64,000 nt of DNA from Devosia sp. Root436 (GCF_001426345.1 NZ_LMEM01000011.1:248001-312000), one strand, 5' to 3'. Shown: positions 22,096-31,414, counted from the stretch's first letter. Numbers and translations are program-made. The notes: generated by a model from the sequence alone, not told the origin.

Positions 22096-23988
22096 TCAGT
22101 CGCGCGCCAGGACGATCAGCCGGTCGCCGGCCTCGTAGGTCACGGCGGCGGCCTTGCCCGGATTGACCACGATGCCGTTGGCCTTGGCGCCCGGGCGCGG
22201 GCGGTGGTAGCCGAGCGCCACTTCGCCGCGCTCCCGCGCCGCCTGGGTGACGGTATAGAAATTGACCGGCATGCCGAGCGCGACATAGTCCGCGGCCGGG
22301 CGCATGTAGATTTCCGAGCCTTCCTCGTCGAGCAGGTCGTCGAAAATGGCGCCGAGCGCGTCGTTCTCGGAGGCCTGTGCCAGCATCAGGCTGACCAGCT
22401 TGTTGGACACCACGAAGTCGTCGGCGCGGGTCACCTCGGCCAGTTCGCGATTGCGCACATCGACCATTTCGGAAACGACGTTGATATGGGTGCCGGCCGC
22501 ATCGGCGATCTTGCGCAGGTGCAGCAGCGTCACCAGCGTACTCGTATCGGTCGGCTGGGGCGCCAGCAGGTCCGAATAGCCCAGCACCAGCACATGGTCA
22601 TATCGGGGGATGTCGAGCGCCTCGAGCGCAATGCGGCTGGTGGTGTCGATGCGGCCGTATTCGACCGCGAGATTGGTGCTGGCGATGGAGAGCCGGGCCA
22701 CCACGTCGTCGAGATCGGGCGTGTCGGCTGCAATGGTCAGGGCCGAGCCCGGCGCCACGTAGCGGCTCAGTTCATAGATGATGACGGGCGCGCGCCGGTT
22801 CCACCCCAGCACCAGCACGCGCTCGGGCGCATCGGGGCGCGGCGCGCCGGTGCGGATGGCGGCGGCATCGATGGCGATGGCGGCGGTGGCAACGGCGATC
22901 GCGCCATCGTCCTCGGCAATGAGGATGGCGCGGGCGCTTTCGGGGATCAGCGTCTCCATCGGCGGGTTGAGCCAGACCTGCCCGGTCCGGTCCACCAGCC
23001 CGATCAGCGTCGAGCCCTCATAGGCCATCAGGGCGTCGCCGAAGCTGTTGCCGGTCAGGCTGGGCTGTTCGAGCGTATAGATTTCGCAGCCGTCGAAATC
23101 GAGCAGTTCGGAATAGACCGCCGACAGCCCCGCCTGGCGGCTGGAATGGGCGATAATGCGGGCGATAAGGTCGTCGGCCAGCACCAGCTGCGCTTCCTCG
23201 CCACCGACCACGCGGCCCACCTCGGCATTGGCGGCGTCGCGGATTTCGGCGGCGATGCGATAGGGCGCCTCGCGGCGGCGCGGATCGTTGACCAGTGCCA
23301 GGATGGTCTTGATCACCTGGCTGTCGGCGTCGTCGGCGCCTTCGGGCGACAGCACGATGATGGAGCGCGCCTGTTGCGGGGAAACCAGGCTCAGGTCGTA
23401 GAGGTCGGTGGGGGCGCCGCTGCGGCAGATGACGCGGGTATTGCCCAGCCCGGGCACCTTGGCCGCGATCTCGTCTTCCATTTCCACCTTGTCGCGATCG
23501 GCCATGATGACGATGCGCGGGCGGCGGCGGCTCCTGTTGGCCACCGCCAGTTCGGCGACGATGTCGAAGATCGACGGGCTCCAGTTGAGGATGATGGTGT
23601 GGTCTTCCTCCAGCACCTGGCTGCGGCCCTTGCGCAATTGTTCGAGCTTGGCCTCGATGCCCGAGGAGAGCACGCCGATCAGCGTCGAGACGATGAAGAT
23701 GCCGCCGATGGTCACCGCCAGCATGATGGCGCGGAAGCCCCAGCCGCCATCGCCGCCCATGGTGCCGGCGTCGAGCGTGCGCATCAGGGACGCCCACATG
23801 GCCTCGACAAATCCCAGCGCCTCGCCGCCATCCGGGGTGATGCGCAACAGCGCGATCAGCGCGCCGGCGACCACGATGACGATGAGCGAGAGCACAGCCA
23901 GCCAGCCGATCAGCGCGATCGGCCCGGCCGACATGGATGTGTCGAAGGCATAGCGCAGGCGCGCGCCCAGTGAATTGCGCTGGTTCAT
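22096..23988 (-). CDS. CASTOR/POLLUX-type ion channel with RCK domains
   Basis: This 630-residue membrane protein has a hydrophobic segment near residues 20-45 (GPIALIGWLAVLSLIVIVVAGALIAL), a pore-like loop (EAMWASLMRTLDAGTMGGDGGWG), a second membrane helix (AIMLAVTIGGIFIVSTLIGVLSSG), then two large cytosolic regulator-of-conductance repeats starting at HTIILNWSPSIFDIVAEL and ERVLVLGWNRRAPVII. This matches the bacterial relatives of plant CASTOR, POLLUX and DMI1. The family carries K+ or Ca2+; the ion here is unknown. ATG 23,988 after GGGGGGAC is preferred over 24,051. The gene is just outside the element and divergent from the transglycosylase gene. Confidence 0.85.
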   Translation of the reverse strand: MNQRNSLGARLRYAFDTSMSAGPIALIGWLAVLSLIVIVVAGALIALLRITPDGGEALGFVEAMWASLMRTLDAGTMGGDGGWGFRAIMLAVTIGGIFIVSTLIGVLSSGIEAKLEQLRKGRSQVLEEDHTIILNWSPSIFDIVAELAVANRSRRRPRIVIMADRDKVEMEDEIAAKVPGLGNTRVICRSGAPTDLYDLSLVSPQQARSIIVLSPEGADDADSQVIKTILALVNDPRRREAPYRIAAEIRDAANAEVGRVVGGEEAQLVLADDLIARIIAHSSRQAGLSAVYSELLDFDGCEIYTLEQPSLTGNSFGDALMAYEGSTLIGLVDRTGQVWLNPPMETLIPESARAILIAEDDGAIAVATAAIAIDAAAIRTGAPRPDAPERVLVLGWNRRAPVIIYELSRYVAPGSALTIAADTPDLDDVVARLSIASTNLAVEYGRIDTTSRIALEALDIPRYDHVLVLGYSDLLAPQPTDTSTLVTLLHLRKIADAAGTHINVVSEMVDVRNRELAEVTRADDFVVSNKLVSLMLAQASENDALGAIFDDLLDEEGSEIYMRPAADYVALGMPVNFYTVTQAARERGEVALGYHRPRPGAKANGIVVNPGKAAAVTYEAGDRLIVLARD

Positions 23989-24158
23989 CCCCGTCCCCCC
24001 GGCCCGCTTCCCCGGCCTTTGACGAAAATTGTCTACGCAGACGCCGGCCAAGGCAACGCAGAATCGGCGCCATGCACAGCCGATGCCACCAAATCGCCAT
24101 CAGGTTGCCGCTATTGGCTCCTATCGCGCGGGCACGGTTTCTCCGCTAGAGTGACTTC

Positions 24159-24728
24159 ATGGCAAGAACGACGACAATAGGCGATGGCGCAAGACTGCTT
24201 GGCGCGGCCACCATGCTGGCCGTGCTGGTCTCGGGTTGCTCGATGAGTTCGTTCAAGCCCGCGCCCGGTCCGGCCACGGCGGCCCTGGCCTCCTTCGCCG
24301 CGCCAACCGCCACCCCGGCCGGGCATGTGCCCGATGCGGCGGGGGTGCCGGCCGCTCCGATGGCCTTGGGCTATGCCGGCGCCGCCTATGACGGGCTGAT
24401 CGCCCATTATGCCCAGCAATACAGCGTGCCCGAAGCGCTGGTGCGCCGCGTCATCGTGCGCGAAAGCGGCTATAATGCCGCCGCCCGCAACGGCCCCTAT
24501 TATGGCCTTATGCAGATCAGCCACGCCACGGCGACCGGCATGGGCTATCGCGGTTCGCCCGCCGGCCTGCTCGACGCCGAAACCAACCTGCGCTATGCCG
24601 TGCGTTACCTGGCCGGTGCCTATGTGACGGCCAGGGGCAATTCCGACCAGGCCGTCCGCTTTTATGCCCGCGGCTATTATTACGACGCCAAACGGGCCGG
24701 CCTGCTCGACGCCGCAGGCCTGCGCTAG
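24159..24728 (+). CDS. Lytic transglycosylase lipoprotein (SLT family)
   Basis: This peptidoglycan-cleaving enzyme has a lipoprotein signal, with lipobox VSGC near residue 26 after a hydrophobic stretch LLGAATMLAVL. The SLT domain has VRRVIVRESGYNAAARNG with the catalytic Glu in RESGYN near residue 105, then YYGLMQISHATATGMGYRG and the TNLRYAVRYLAGAYV motif. The 189-residue length suits a minimal SLT lipoprotein. A proline/alanine linker (about residues 30-70) separates lipid anchor and domain. It overlaps the convergent response-regulator gene by 4 bases at 24,725-24,728. Confidence 0.9.
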   Translation: MARTTTIGDGARLLGAATMLAVLVSGCSMSSFKPAPGPATAALASFAAPTATPAGHVPDAAGVPAAPMALGYAGAAYDGLIAHYAQQYSVPEALVRRVIVRESGYNAAARNGPYYGLMQISHATATGMGYRGSPAGLLDAETNLRYAVRYLAGAYVTARGNSDQAVRFYARGYYYDAKRAGLLDAAGLR

Positions 24729-25111
24729 GCGCCGGGTCCCGCCCCCGCCAATACCGATTTGAGATAGGTGACGAGGTCGGCCTGCTGGAAGGGCTTGGTG
24801 AGGCGCGGCAGGTCGCTGACGTCGCCATTGGGCAATTCGCCATAGCCGGTCGCCAGCAGGACAGGCAGGCCCGGCCGCAGCGCTCGGGCGCGGTCGGCCA
24901 GTTCCAGCCCGGTCATGCCGGGCATGGCATAGTCGGTGATGATGACCCCGACCTCGCTGTTGCGGGCCAAAATATCGAGCGCCTCGGAGCCCGAATAGGC
25001 CTCCACCGCCCGGTAGCCCAGATCCTGCACCATATCGACGGTGCCGATATTGATCAAAGCGTCGTCGTCCACCACCAGCACGGTTGCGGGTTTCATCGCG
25101 GGGGTGTCCAT
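24725..25111 (-). CDS. Single-domain response regulator (CheY-like)
   Basis: This 128-residue receiver domain has TVLVVDDDALINIG (acidic pocket), VGVIITDYAMPGMTG with the phospho-acceptor Asp, LLATGYG (switch Thr) and LTKPFQ with the conserved Lys. The TGYGE form is typical of receivers at the ends of hybrid kinases in Hyphomicrobiales. There is no output domain, so it works by protein contact or phosphate relay. ATG 25,111 has GAAGG at good spacing; upstream in-frame starts give an unlikely extension. It is divergent from polA. Confidence 0.9.
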   Translation of the reverse strand: MDTPAMKPATVLVVDDDALINIGTVDMVQDLGYRAVEAYSGSEALDILARNSEVGVIITDYAMPGMTGLELADRARALRPGLPVLLATGYGELPNGDVSDLPRLTKPFQQADLVTYLKSVLAGAGPGA

Positions 25112-25394
25112 GCTCGGACCTTCATCAAGACGGGTGTAACCCAGCCAATAACAAACGCCGTCATCGCCTGCCATCAAATCTGCTTGGGACCGACCTGCTC
25201 TGACCGGCAAATGGGCCATCACAGCCACCTTATTGCCTTGCGGCCGCGATGCCTATCCTTGGACTGCAAACAAGGAGGAAGTGAGACCGCCCTTCGCGCC
25301 GCCGCCTGCCCCGGCTTTGGTTCCCGCAAAACCGGTTCCCACTTTTCTGCACGATGCTTTAAGGTCACGCTTCGTTCACGACGGAATCGGTTTC

Positions 25395-28310
25395 ATGCAT
25401 CTGCTGCTTGTCGATGGCTCGGGCTATATCTTCCGCGCCTTTCACGCTTTGCCCCCGCTCAACCGCAAGTCCGACGGGCTGCCGGTGGGGTGCGTGCAGG
25501 GCTTCTGCAACATGCTGTGGAAGCTGATGGAGGATCTCAAGGGCGAGGACGAGCCGACCCATATGGCCGTCATCTTCGACCATTCCGGCAAGACCTTCCG
25601 CGACGAATTCTACGCCGAATACAAGGCCCAGCGCCCCCCGGCCCCGCCCGAACTGGTGCCGCAATTCCCGCTGACCCGCTCGGCCACCCGCGCCTACAAT
25701 ATCGAATCCATCGAGATGGAGGGCTGGGAGGCCGATGACATCATCGCCACCTATGCCTGCCAGGCGCGCAATGCCGGCGGCAAGGTCACCATCGTCTCCT
25801 CCGACAAGGACCTGATGCAGCTGGTCGAGCCCGATGGCTCCATCCGCCTGCTCGATACCATCCCCCGCCCCGGCCAGCCGCCCTTGCGCTGGATCGGCGT
25901 CGAGGAAGTGTTCAACAAGTTCGGCGTCACCCCCGACAAAGTCATCGACGTGCAGGCGCTCTGCGGCGACAGCGTCGATAATGTCCCCGGCGTGCCCGGC
26001 ATCGGCGTCAAGACCGCGGCCGAGCTGATCAATACCTATGGCGACCTCGAAACCCTGCTCGCCCGCGCCGGCGAGATCAAGCAGAATGCCCGCCGCGAAA
26101 AGCTCATCGCCAATGCCGAGCTGGCCCGCATTTCCAAGCGCCTGGTGACCCTGGCGCAGGACGTGCCGGTCAGCCTTGATCTCGATGCCCTGGCGCGCCA
26201 GCCGGTCGAGCCGGGCAAGCTGTTTCCCTTCCTCAAGGCGATGGAATTTGCCACCATCACCAAGCGCCTTGCCGGGCTGATCGGCGCCGATCCCGACGCC
26301 TGGGAGGCCGATCCGGCCCTTGCCGCAGTGCCCGCCTCTCCGGTCGGCTTCAACAACGAGGCGCGTGCCGAAGCCCGCGCCGCCCGGCAGGAGGCCGAAG
26401 GCCGCGCCACGTCGCCCGTCGTGCTGCATGCCGCGGCTATGCACGAGGCCACCAAGGCCATTCCGTGGACGCCGGAAACATACGAGATCATCCGCGACGC
26501 CGAACACCTGCAAAGCTGGATCGACATGGCCTATCGCGAAGGCCGCGTCGCCACCGACGCCGAGAGCACCGGGCTCGACAACCAGACCGCCGATCTCGTC
26601 GGCCTCAGCTTCTCCACCCAGCCCGGCAACGGCGCCTATCTCCCGCTCGGCCATTCGGTGGGCGAAGGCGATATTTTCGGCGGCGGCAAGGCCGAGGGTC
26701 AGATGGATATCCGCCTCGCCCTCGACATGCTGCGGCCGCTGTTTGCCGACAAATCCATTCTCAAGATTTTCCACAATGCCAAATACGATCTTGGCCTGCT
26801 TGCCCGCTATGACATCGTGGTCAACAGCCTCGATGACACTTTGCTGCTGAGCTACTCGCTCGACGGCCCGCAATTCAACACCATGAGCGAGCTGGCCGAT
26901 CACTGGCTCGGCGTGCCCGGCCAGTCGATCAAGGATCTGATCGGCTCGGGCAAGAGCCAGATCACCTTCGCCCAGGTCGATATCGACAAGGCGGCCCGCT
27001 ATGCCGCCGAAGACAGCGACATGACAATGCGCCTCTGGCGCATCCTCAAGCCGCGCCTCGCCGCCGAGGGCATGACCACGCTCTATGAAACCATTGAGCG
27101 CCCCCTCGCCCCGGTCCTGGCCCGCATGGAAGGCCGCGGCATCAATGTCGACCGGCAGATTCTCGCCCGCCTCTCGGGCGATTTCTCCCAGCGCGCCGCC
27201 GCTTTGGAGGCCGAGGCCTACGAACTGGCCGGCTCCAATTTCAACCTGGGCTCACCCAAGCAGCTCGGGGAAATCCTCTTCGACCGCATGGGGCTCGAAG
27301 GCGGCACCAAGACCAAGACCGGCGCTTGGTCCACCGGCGCCGATGTGCTGGAAGACCTCGCCCTCAAGGGCATTCCCCTGGCCCGCACCATCGTCGATTG
27401 GCGCCAGCTCACCAAGCTGATGGGCACCTATACCAATGCCTTGCCCGAATACATGAACCAGCGCACCGGGCGCGTGCACACTACCTATAGCCAGCATTCC
27501 GTGTTGACCGGGCGCCTCTCCTCCAACGATCCCAACCTGCAGAACATCCCCGTTCGTACCGAGGATGGCCGCAAGATCCGCACCGCCTTCGTCGCCGCCC
27601 CCGGCAAGCTGCTGATCAGCGCCGACTACAGCCAGATCGAGCTGCGCGTCCTCGCCCATATCGCCGACATCCAGGCGCTCAAGGACGCCTTCGAGGAAGG
27701 CCTCGACATTCACGCCATGACGGCATCGGAAATGTTCGGCGTCCCGGTCGAGGGTATGCCCAGCGACGTCCGCCGCCGCGCCAAGGCGATCAATTTCGGC
27801 ATCATCTACGGCATTTCCGCCTTTGGCCTCGCCAACCAGCTCGGCATAGAGCGATCCGTCGCCGGCGACTACATCAAGACCTATTTCGAGCGCTTCCCCG
27901 GCATCAAGGACTATATGGACGAGCAGCGCCGAAGGGTGAAAGTCGATGGCTATGTGATGACCATCTTCGGCCGCAAGATCAATTTCCCCAACGCCAACTC
28001 CTCCCACGCCGCCGAACGCAGTTTCGTCGAACGCGCCTCCATCAACGCCCCCATCCAGGGCAGCGCCGCCGACATCATCCGCCGCGCCATGATCCGCATG
28101 GAGCCGGAACTGAAACAGGCGGGCGTCGAAGCCGACATGCTGCTGCAAGTGCATGACGAGTTGATCTTCGAAGTGCCCGAGGGCACCGAGGAGACCGCCA
28201 TGCCGGTCATCAAGCGTGTGATGGAAGGGGCGGCGGAGCCGGCGGTAAGGCTAACTGTGCCGATCCAGGTGGACGCCCATGCTGCGCGGGATTGGGATGG
28301 GGCGCATTAG
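25395..28310 (+). CDS. polA: DNA polymerase I
   Basis: The 971-residue protein has three domains: 5'-3' flap nuclease (residues 1-300, MHLLLVDGSGYIFRAFHALP and GVKTAAELI), 3'-5' proofreading exonuclease (about 350-560, TDAESTGLDNQ, FHNAKYDLGLL and AAEDSDMTMRLW with the DEDD acids), and the polymerase palm/fingers (about 570-971, SADYSQIELRVLAHI, RRRAKAINFGIIYG, LLQVHDELIFEVP). It replaces RNA primers and fills repair gaps. ATG 25,395 starts exactly at the conserved N terminus; the frame is open upstream to 25,233 but that stretch is not typical. Both catalytic sets look intact. Confidence 0.97.
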   Translation: MHLLLVDGSGYIFRAFHALPPLNRKSDGLPVGCVQGFCNMLWKLMEDLKGEDEPTHMAVIFDHSGKTFRDEFYAEYKAQRPPAPPELVPQFPLTRSATRAYNIESIEMEGWEADDIIATYACQARNAGGKVTIVSSDKDLMQLVEPDGSIRLLDTIPRPGQPPLRWIGVEEVFNKFGVTPDKVIDVQALCGDSVDNVPGVPGIGVKTAAELINTYGDLETLLARAGEIKQNARREKLIANAELARISKRLVTLAQDVPVSLDLDALARQPVEPGKLFPFLKAMEFATITKRLAGLIGADPDAWEADPALAAVPASPVGFNNEARAEARAARQEAEGRATSPVVLHAAAMHEATKAIPWTPETYEIIRDAEHLQSWIDMAYREGRVATDAESTGLDNQTADLVGLSFSTQPGNGAYLPLGHSVGEGDIFGGGKAEGQMDIRLALDMLRPLFADKSILKIFHNAKYDLGLLARYDIVVNSLDDTLLLSYSLDGPQFNTMSELADHWLGVPGQSIKDLIGSGKSQITFAQVDIDKAARYAAEDSDMTMRLWRILKPRLAAEGMTTLYETIERPLAPVLARMEGRGINVDRQILARLSGDFSQRAAALEAEAYELAGSNFNLGSPKQLGEILFDRMGLEGGTKTKTGAWSTGADVLEDLALKGIPLARTIVDWRQLTKLMGTYTNALPEYMNQRTGRVHTTYSQHSVLTGRLSSNDPNLQNIPVRTEDGRKIRTAFVAAPGKLLISADYSQIELRVLAHIADIQALKDAFEEGLDIHAMTASEMFGVPVEGMPSDVRRRAKAINFGIIYGISAFGLANQLGIERSVAGDYIKTYFERFPGIKDYMDEQRRRVKVDGYVMTIFGRKINFPNANSSHAAERSFVERASINAPIQGSAADIIRRAMIRMEPELKQAGVEADMLLQVHDELIFEVPEGTEETAMPVIKRVMEGAAEPAVRLTVPIQVDAHAARDWDGAH

Positions 28311-28326
28311 CTAGCGCAGATTGAAT

Positions 28327-29559
28327 ATGGACGCTTGGATAGATCGTTTTCGGGACAAACTTTTGCTTGATGAAGGCGTTCCCGCCGAAACTATCGCCCT
28401 CGTCCTTCAAAGATCCAATTGGATAGATGCTCGCGATATCGAGCTAGTTAAAAAGCTAACGCAGGCTGACCCACTTTACCTGACCAAATGGGAAATTGAC
28501 GGAATAATTTCAGCCGATATATCGGAAGACCAGGCATTGACCTTGTCCCGAAATCGCCTGCATCGCTGCCAGAAGATTTCTGAACTATACCCAGAAATTC
28601 TTCGACTATTTGCGAAGAAAACAAACTTCGTTTTGCGATACACCGCTGAACGGCTTCATGATCTGGCAAATGATTTTGACGTTCCGGCAACAGAGAAGCG
28701 TCGGCCCGACAAGGTGCTAAGGGACAAACTGCGACAAAGCCAGAAAGCAAAGGCTGCTTTTGAGGAAGCTTTGGTGGCCCTATCAGAGATGGAAGAGGCC
28801 CTGCCGGAGTTCATGGGTGAATTTCATCGGATGAGTTGGGCTCTTGATTATCAGGCGGACGCAGGCCTCGAACGTGCTGACGATTGGCCAATCCAAAGTT
28901 CTGAATCCCTTAAAATAATGCTTGGGCTGGTGGTCGTCGCTCTCGACGTTGTTCACTTTGATCTTTCCAGCGAATCTCCACGAGAGTTTCTGCGGGATTA
29001 TCGGATGGGAAAGCGGGATGTGGTCGCACTAGCCTATGACTTCCACATTAACTGTAGTGGGCCGCCGCTCGTAACCACGCCCGGCTCCGATTTTTCCTAC
29101 CTTTGCAGCTTAATATACGAAGTTGCGACTGGCAAAACGGGAGAAGGCTTAGCTGGCGCAATCATAGACTTCGCTCGAAGCAGGCAGCGCCGTGAAGAGG
29201 ATCAATATCAGGAGGAAATCGAACGTGATGAAAAAGCATATGTCGCAGGGGACAACTTCTATCATCAGAAAGTCGGTGCAGAGTCAGATATAGAAGCGGC
29301 TCGATGGTATCACGACGCTGCGGGAAGTTACCGGGGTACGTCGTCGACTTCTGAGGCACTGTTGCGGGTTGCTAATTCGCTCCTGGCGCGAGCCGCGTCA
29401 CGCCGGAGTCAGATCGGCCCGTTCATCGTCTGGGCAAGCCACATCCCTTCTAAGCGCAACGAGGAGTGGCAAGCCCAAGCAAGAGCCCGGGAGGAAGAGT
29501 TGCGAGAACTGCGAATTCGGATTGGCGAGTTGCAGAGGGCCGTAGGCCGATTGAGCTAA
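28327..29559 (+). CDS. Orphan hypothetical protein with lower GC
   Basis: This 410-residue soluble protein is not recognised. It is mostly helical, with a coiled-coil-like C terminus (WQAQARAREEELRELRIRIG and on). Residues about 300-345 (KAYVAGDNFYHQKVGAESDI and EAARWYHDAA) faintly resemble a Sel1/TPR repeat. There is no signal peptide or membrane segment. Its base composition is visibly more AT-rich than polA upstream and the genes downstream. It starts 16 bases after the polA stop without a clear ribosome-binding site (ATG 28,327; TTG 28,321 possible), and a tRNA-like sequence lies just past its end. These signs suggest recent acquisition. Confidence 0.5.
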   Translation: MDAWIDRFRDKLLLDEGVPAETIALVLQRSNWIDARDIELVKKLTQADPLYLTKWEIDGIISADISEDQALTLSRNRLHRCQKISELYPEILRLFAKKTNFVLRYTAERLHDLANDFDVPATEKRRPDKVLRDKLRQSQKAKAAFEEALVALSEMEEALPEFMGEFHRMSWALDYQADAGLERADDWPIQSSESLKIMLGLVVVALDVVHFDLSSESPREFLRDYRMGKRDVVALAYDFHINCSGPPLVTTPGSDFSYLCSLIYEVATGKTGEGLAGAIIDFARSRQRREEDQYQEEIERDEKAYVAGDNFYHQKVGAESDIEAARWYHDAAGSYRGTSSTSEALLRVANSLLARAASRRSQIGPFIVWASHIPSKRNEEWQAQARAREEELRELRIRIGELQRAVGRLS

Positions 29560-29636
29560 GTAGGCGACAATCTAACGAATTTGGCTAAACACTGACGTTT
29601 TGAAGGCTGGTAAAGACGTCCCTGCATCCCGGATGT

Positions 29637-29724
29637 GTCGGCATAGCTCAACTGGAAAGAGCCCTCAGTTTCGACGTGTATATGCACGGCTGTGGTGATG
29701 CGGGTTCGAGTCCCGCTGCCGTCT
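29637..29724 (+). tRNA. tRNA-like sequence with aberrant anticodon region
   Basis: Acceptor strands GTCGGCA and TGCCGTC pair 6 of 7, a D arm GCTC/GAGC has a 9-base loop with GG, and a T arm GCGGG/CCCGC closes TTCGAGT perfectly. The anticodon arm does not fit: CCTCAG/CTGTGG (5 of 6 pairs) closes a 21-base loop that contains its own CGTG/CACG hairpin. No CCA is encoded. It is a tRNA pseudogene, an unusual tRNA-like RNA, or a tRNA with a small insertion in the anticodon loop. Amino-acid identity cannot be given. Confidence 0.35.
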
Positions 29725-29735
29725 CCCCACCCACA

Positions 29736-29855
29736 GTGTCACCCCGGCCTTGAGCCGGGGCCCATCCCGAGATCGCGCCGCTGCCGCAAGGTGGATCGAA
29801 CGACCACCGCATCCAACCAATCATCTCAGGATGGATCCCGGCTCAAGGCCGGGAT
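29736..29855. repeat. Palindromic repeat pair beside the GIY-YIG gene
   Basis: Two inverted copies of a unit built on CCCCGGCCTTGAGCCGGGG: the first around 29,740-29,772, the second, reversed, around 29,822-29,855 (CCCGGCTCAAGGCCGGG). Each unit is itself a hairpin. This matches the intergenic palindrome families common in Hyphomicrobiales chromosomes. Confidence 0.7.
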
Positions 29856-29917
29856 GGCATCGAGGGTGAGGCAGGTTCTGTGTCCATACCGCACGTCGCC
29901 GCCCTGAGTCCGGCGCC

Positions 29918-30211
29918 CTACTTGATGATCTCCCACCACAAATCCCGCCAATCGGGGTTCGTCTCCTCGATCAGCGCATCCTTCCAGGGCCGCAGCCATT
30001 TCTTGAGGCGCTTCTCGTGCCGGATGGCTGCCTCGATATCCTCATGCGCCGCGAACCAGACCAGATGCTTGCAGCCATGCGTCTTGGTAAACCCCTCGAC
30101 CAGGCCCTCGCGGTGCTCATAGGTGCGCCGAACGATGTCATTGGTGACACCGGTGTATAGCGCCCCGCGCCTGCGATTGGCGACCAAGTAGACGAAGTAG
30201 CTTTTCCCCAT
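29918..30211 (-). CDS. GIY-YIG nuclease-superfamily protein (UPF0213-like)
   Basis: This 97-residue single domain reads YFVYLVANRRRGALYTGVTN near the start, with the GIY-YIG signature in the form VYLV...LYTGVTND, then RRTYEHREG and a terminal EKRLKKWLRPWKDALIE. The Arg and Glu after the signature that the catalytic site needs are present. Stand-alone UPF0213 proteins are small predicted endonucleases of unknown role. ATG 30,211 is preferred over 30,223. The gene lies between a palindromic repeat pair and the methyltransferase gene and has no operon partner. Confidence 0.85.
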   Translation of the reverse strand: MGKSYFVYLVANRRRGALYTGVTNDIVRRTYEHREGLVEGFTKTHGCKHLVWFAAHEDIEAAIRHEKRLKKWLRPWKDALIEETNPDWRDLWWEIIK

Positions 30212-30371
30212 GCCATGAGACAATCATGGCACCACTGAGCCATCAACCCACCTTGCCGCCGCGAACTGAGCGGCCCTGCCAGGCAGGGCCGCCGGCTTAT
30301 CCCCGCGCCCGGCTGCCATGCCATACTCACTCCGTTTGCGCGCAACGCCCCGCCGCGCCTATCATGGAGCC

Positions 30372-30842
30372 ATGCCCGAGACCGCGCACCAGCCCCTTAT
30401 CCCCGATGCCTATGCCGCCATGGTGGTTGCCGGCGTGCTGCTGCTCGATTTCATCGTGCCGCTGCCGCTGCTGCCGCCGGCCGGGCCAACCGCGCCGCTC
30501 ACCTGGGCCGGCATCGCCCTGGCGCTCTGTGGCTTCGGGCTCGAAATGCGGGCGGCACGGGCGCTCACCGCGGCGGGGACGACCACGAAGCCCAACGCAT
30601 CGCCGCAGGCGCTGGTGACGTCGGGCCCCTTCGCCTGGAGCCGCAACCCCTTCTATGTCGGGCTGCTGCTGGTGCTCACCGGGGCATGCCTGGCGCTCAG
30701 CCTCGAATGGGCGCTGCTGGGTCTGCCGCTGCTCTGGCTGCTGCTCGACCGGCTGGTCGTGCCGCATGAGGAGGCGAGGCTGGCGCAGGGTTTCGGGACC
30801 GAATGGTCCGCCTATGCCCACGCGACACGCCGCTGGCTCTGA
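30372..30842 (+). CDS. Isoprenylcysteine carboxyl methyltransferase-like membrane protein
   Basis: This 156-residue membrane protein of the ICMT/PEMT superfamily carries the key SAM-binding end VTSGPFAWSRNPFYVG near residue 78, followed by membrane helices LLLVLTGACLALSL and LLGLPLLWLLLDRL and the terminal PHEEARLAQGFGTEWSAYA with the conserved E-E and W/Y pattern. Two more hydrophobic helices lie before residue 60. It methylates a small lipophilic or lipid-linked substrate; bacterial substrates are mostly unknown. ATG 30,372 follows TGGAG. A strong terminator lies just downstream. Confidence 0.8.
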   Translation: MPETAHQPLIPDAYAAMVVAGVLLLDFIVPLPLLPPAGPTAPLTWAGIALALCGFGLEMRAARALTAAGTTTKPNASPQALVTSGPFAWSRNPFYVGLLLVLTGACLALSLEWALLGLPLLWLLLDRLVVPHEEARLAQGFGTEWSAYAHATRRWL

Positions 30843-30867
30843 CGGCAATCATGTTCGGATAATGCAA

Positions 30868-30895
30868 GGCGCCTGCCCGCCCGGCAGGCGCCTTT
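30868..30895 (+). terminator. Intrinsic terminator after the methyltransferase gene
   Basis: A 10-bp perfect stem, GGCGCCTGCC with GGCAGGCGCC, around a CGCCC loop is followed by TTT. The T tract is short, but stem and position (26 bases past the stop) are convincing. Confidence 0.7.
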
Positions 30896-30961
30896 GCCTC
30901 ACCCAAAGCGATGATCGGTGACACCAGATGCTAACAGTGTGTTAACGCGAAGGCTGCCGCG

Positions 30962-31378
30962 TTAGCGCGTCACCGTCACCACGCGCCCCACCCCGTCAGC
31001 CGGGATGGCGAGGGTCACCGTCAGCGTCGCCGCCGCCACGATTTCGGGCGCGCGCCCGGCCCATTCGACCAGCACGATGGCATCGGGATTGTCTGTCAGC
31101 CCCAGTTCATCCACCTCGCGCGGGTCGCCCAGCCGGTAGAGATCGGCATGCAGCACCGGGCCCTTCGCCGTCTCATAGGGCTGCACCAGCGCGAAGGTGG
31201 GCGAGGGCACTTCCAACGCCGGATCGTCCGCCAGAGCGCGGATAATGGCCCGCGCCAGGGCCGTCTTGCCGGCCCCGAGATCGCCCTCCAGCACCACGAT
31301 ATCCCCGCCCCCCAGTTCCCGTGCGAGACTGGCGCCCAGTGCAGCCGTGGCGTCGTCGTCGGGGAGGAAGTCTTGCAT
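30962..31378 (-). CDS. tsaE: tRNA threonylcarbamoyladenosine biosynthesis ATPase TsaE
   Basis: TsaE is required with TsaB, TsaC and TsaD for t6A37 on ANN-decoding tRNAs. The 138-residue protein has the Walker A GDLGAGKTALAR near residue 36, SPTFALVQPYE near residue 65 and HADLYRLGDPREVDELGL near residue 82, all diagnostic. Length is normal. It lies downstream of the DivL-like gene on the same strand, separated by a palindromic repeat (31,415-31,444). The neighbourhood tsaE-divL is common in alphaproteobacteria. Confidence 0.95.
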   Translation of the reverse strand: MQDFLPDDDATAALGASLARELGGGDIVVLEGDLGAGKTALARAIIRALADDPALEVPSPTFALVQPYETAKGPVLHADLYRLGDPREVDELGLTDNPDAIVLVEWAGRAPEIVAAATLTVTLAIPADGVGRVVTVTR

Positions 31379-31414
31379 GTCCAGCCTTTTCGTCGAGACA
31401 CTCTAACTAACACA

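Noticed and set aside
22078-23973. 631-residue frame opposite the ion-channel gene, rich in His, Gly and Asp
   Set aside because: It lies wholly on the opposite strand of a well-recognised CASTOR/POLLUX-type gene; long antisense frames are common in GC-rich DNA and the composition is that of a shadow.
25365-26903. 512-residue minus-strand frame opposite polA
   Set aside because: It is antisense to conserved nuclease and exonuclease domains of polA, with shadow-type composition and no ribosome-binding site.
29637-29724. tmRNA or its acceptor piece
   Set aside because: It has a D arm and lacks the tmRNA-type acceptor end and tag-coding segment.
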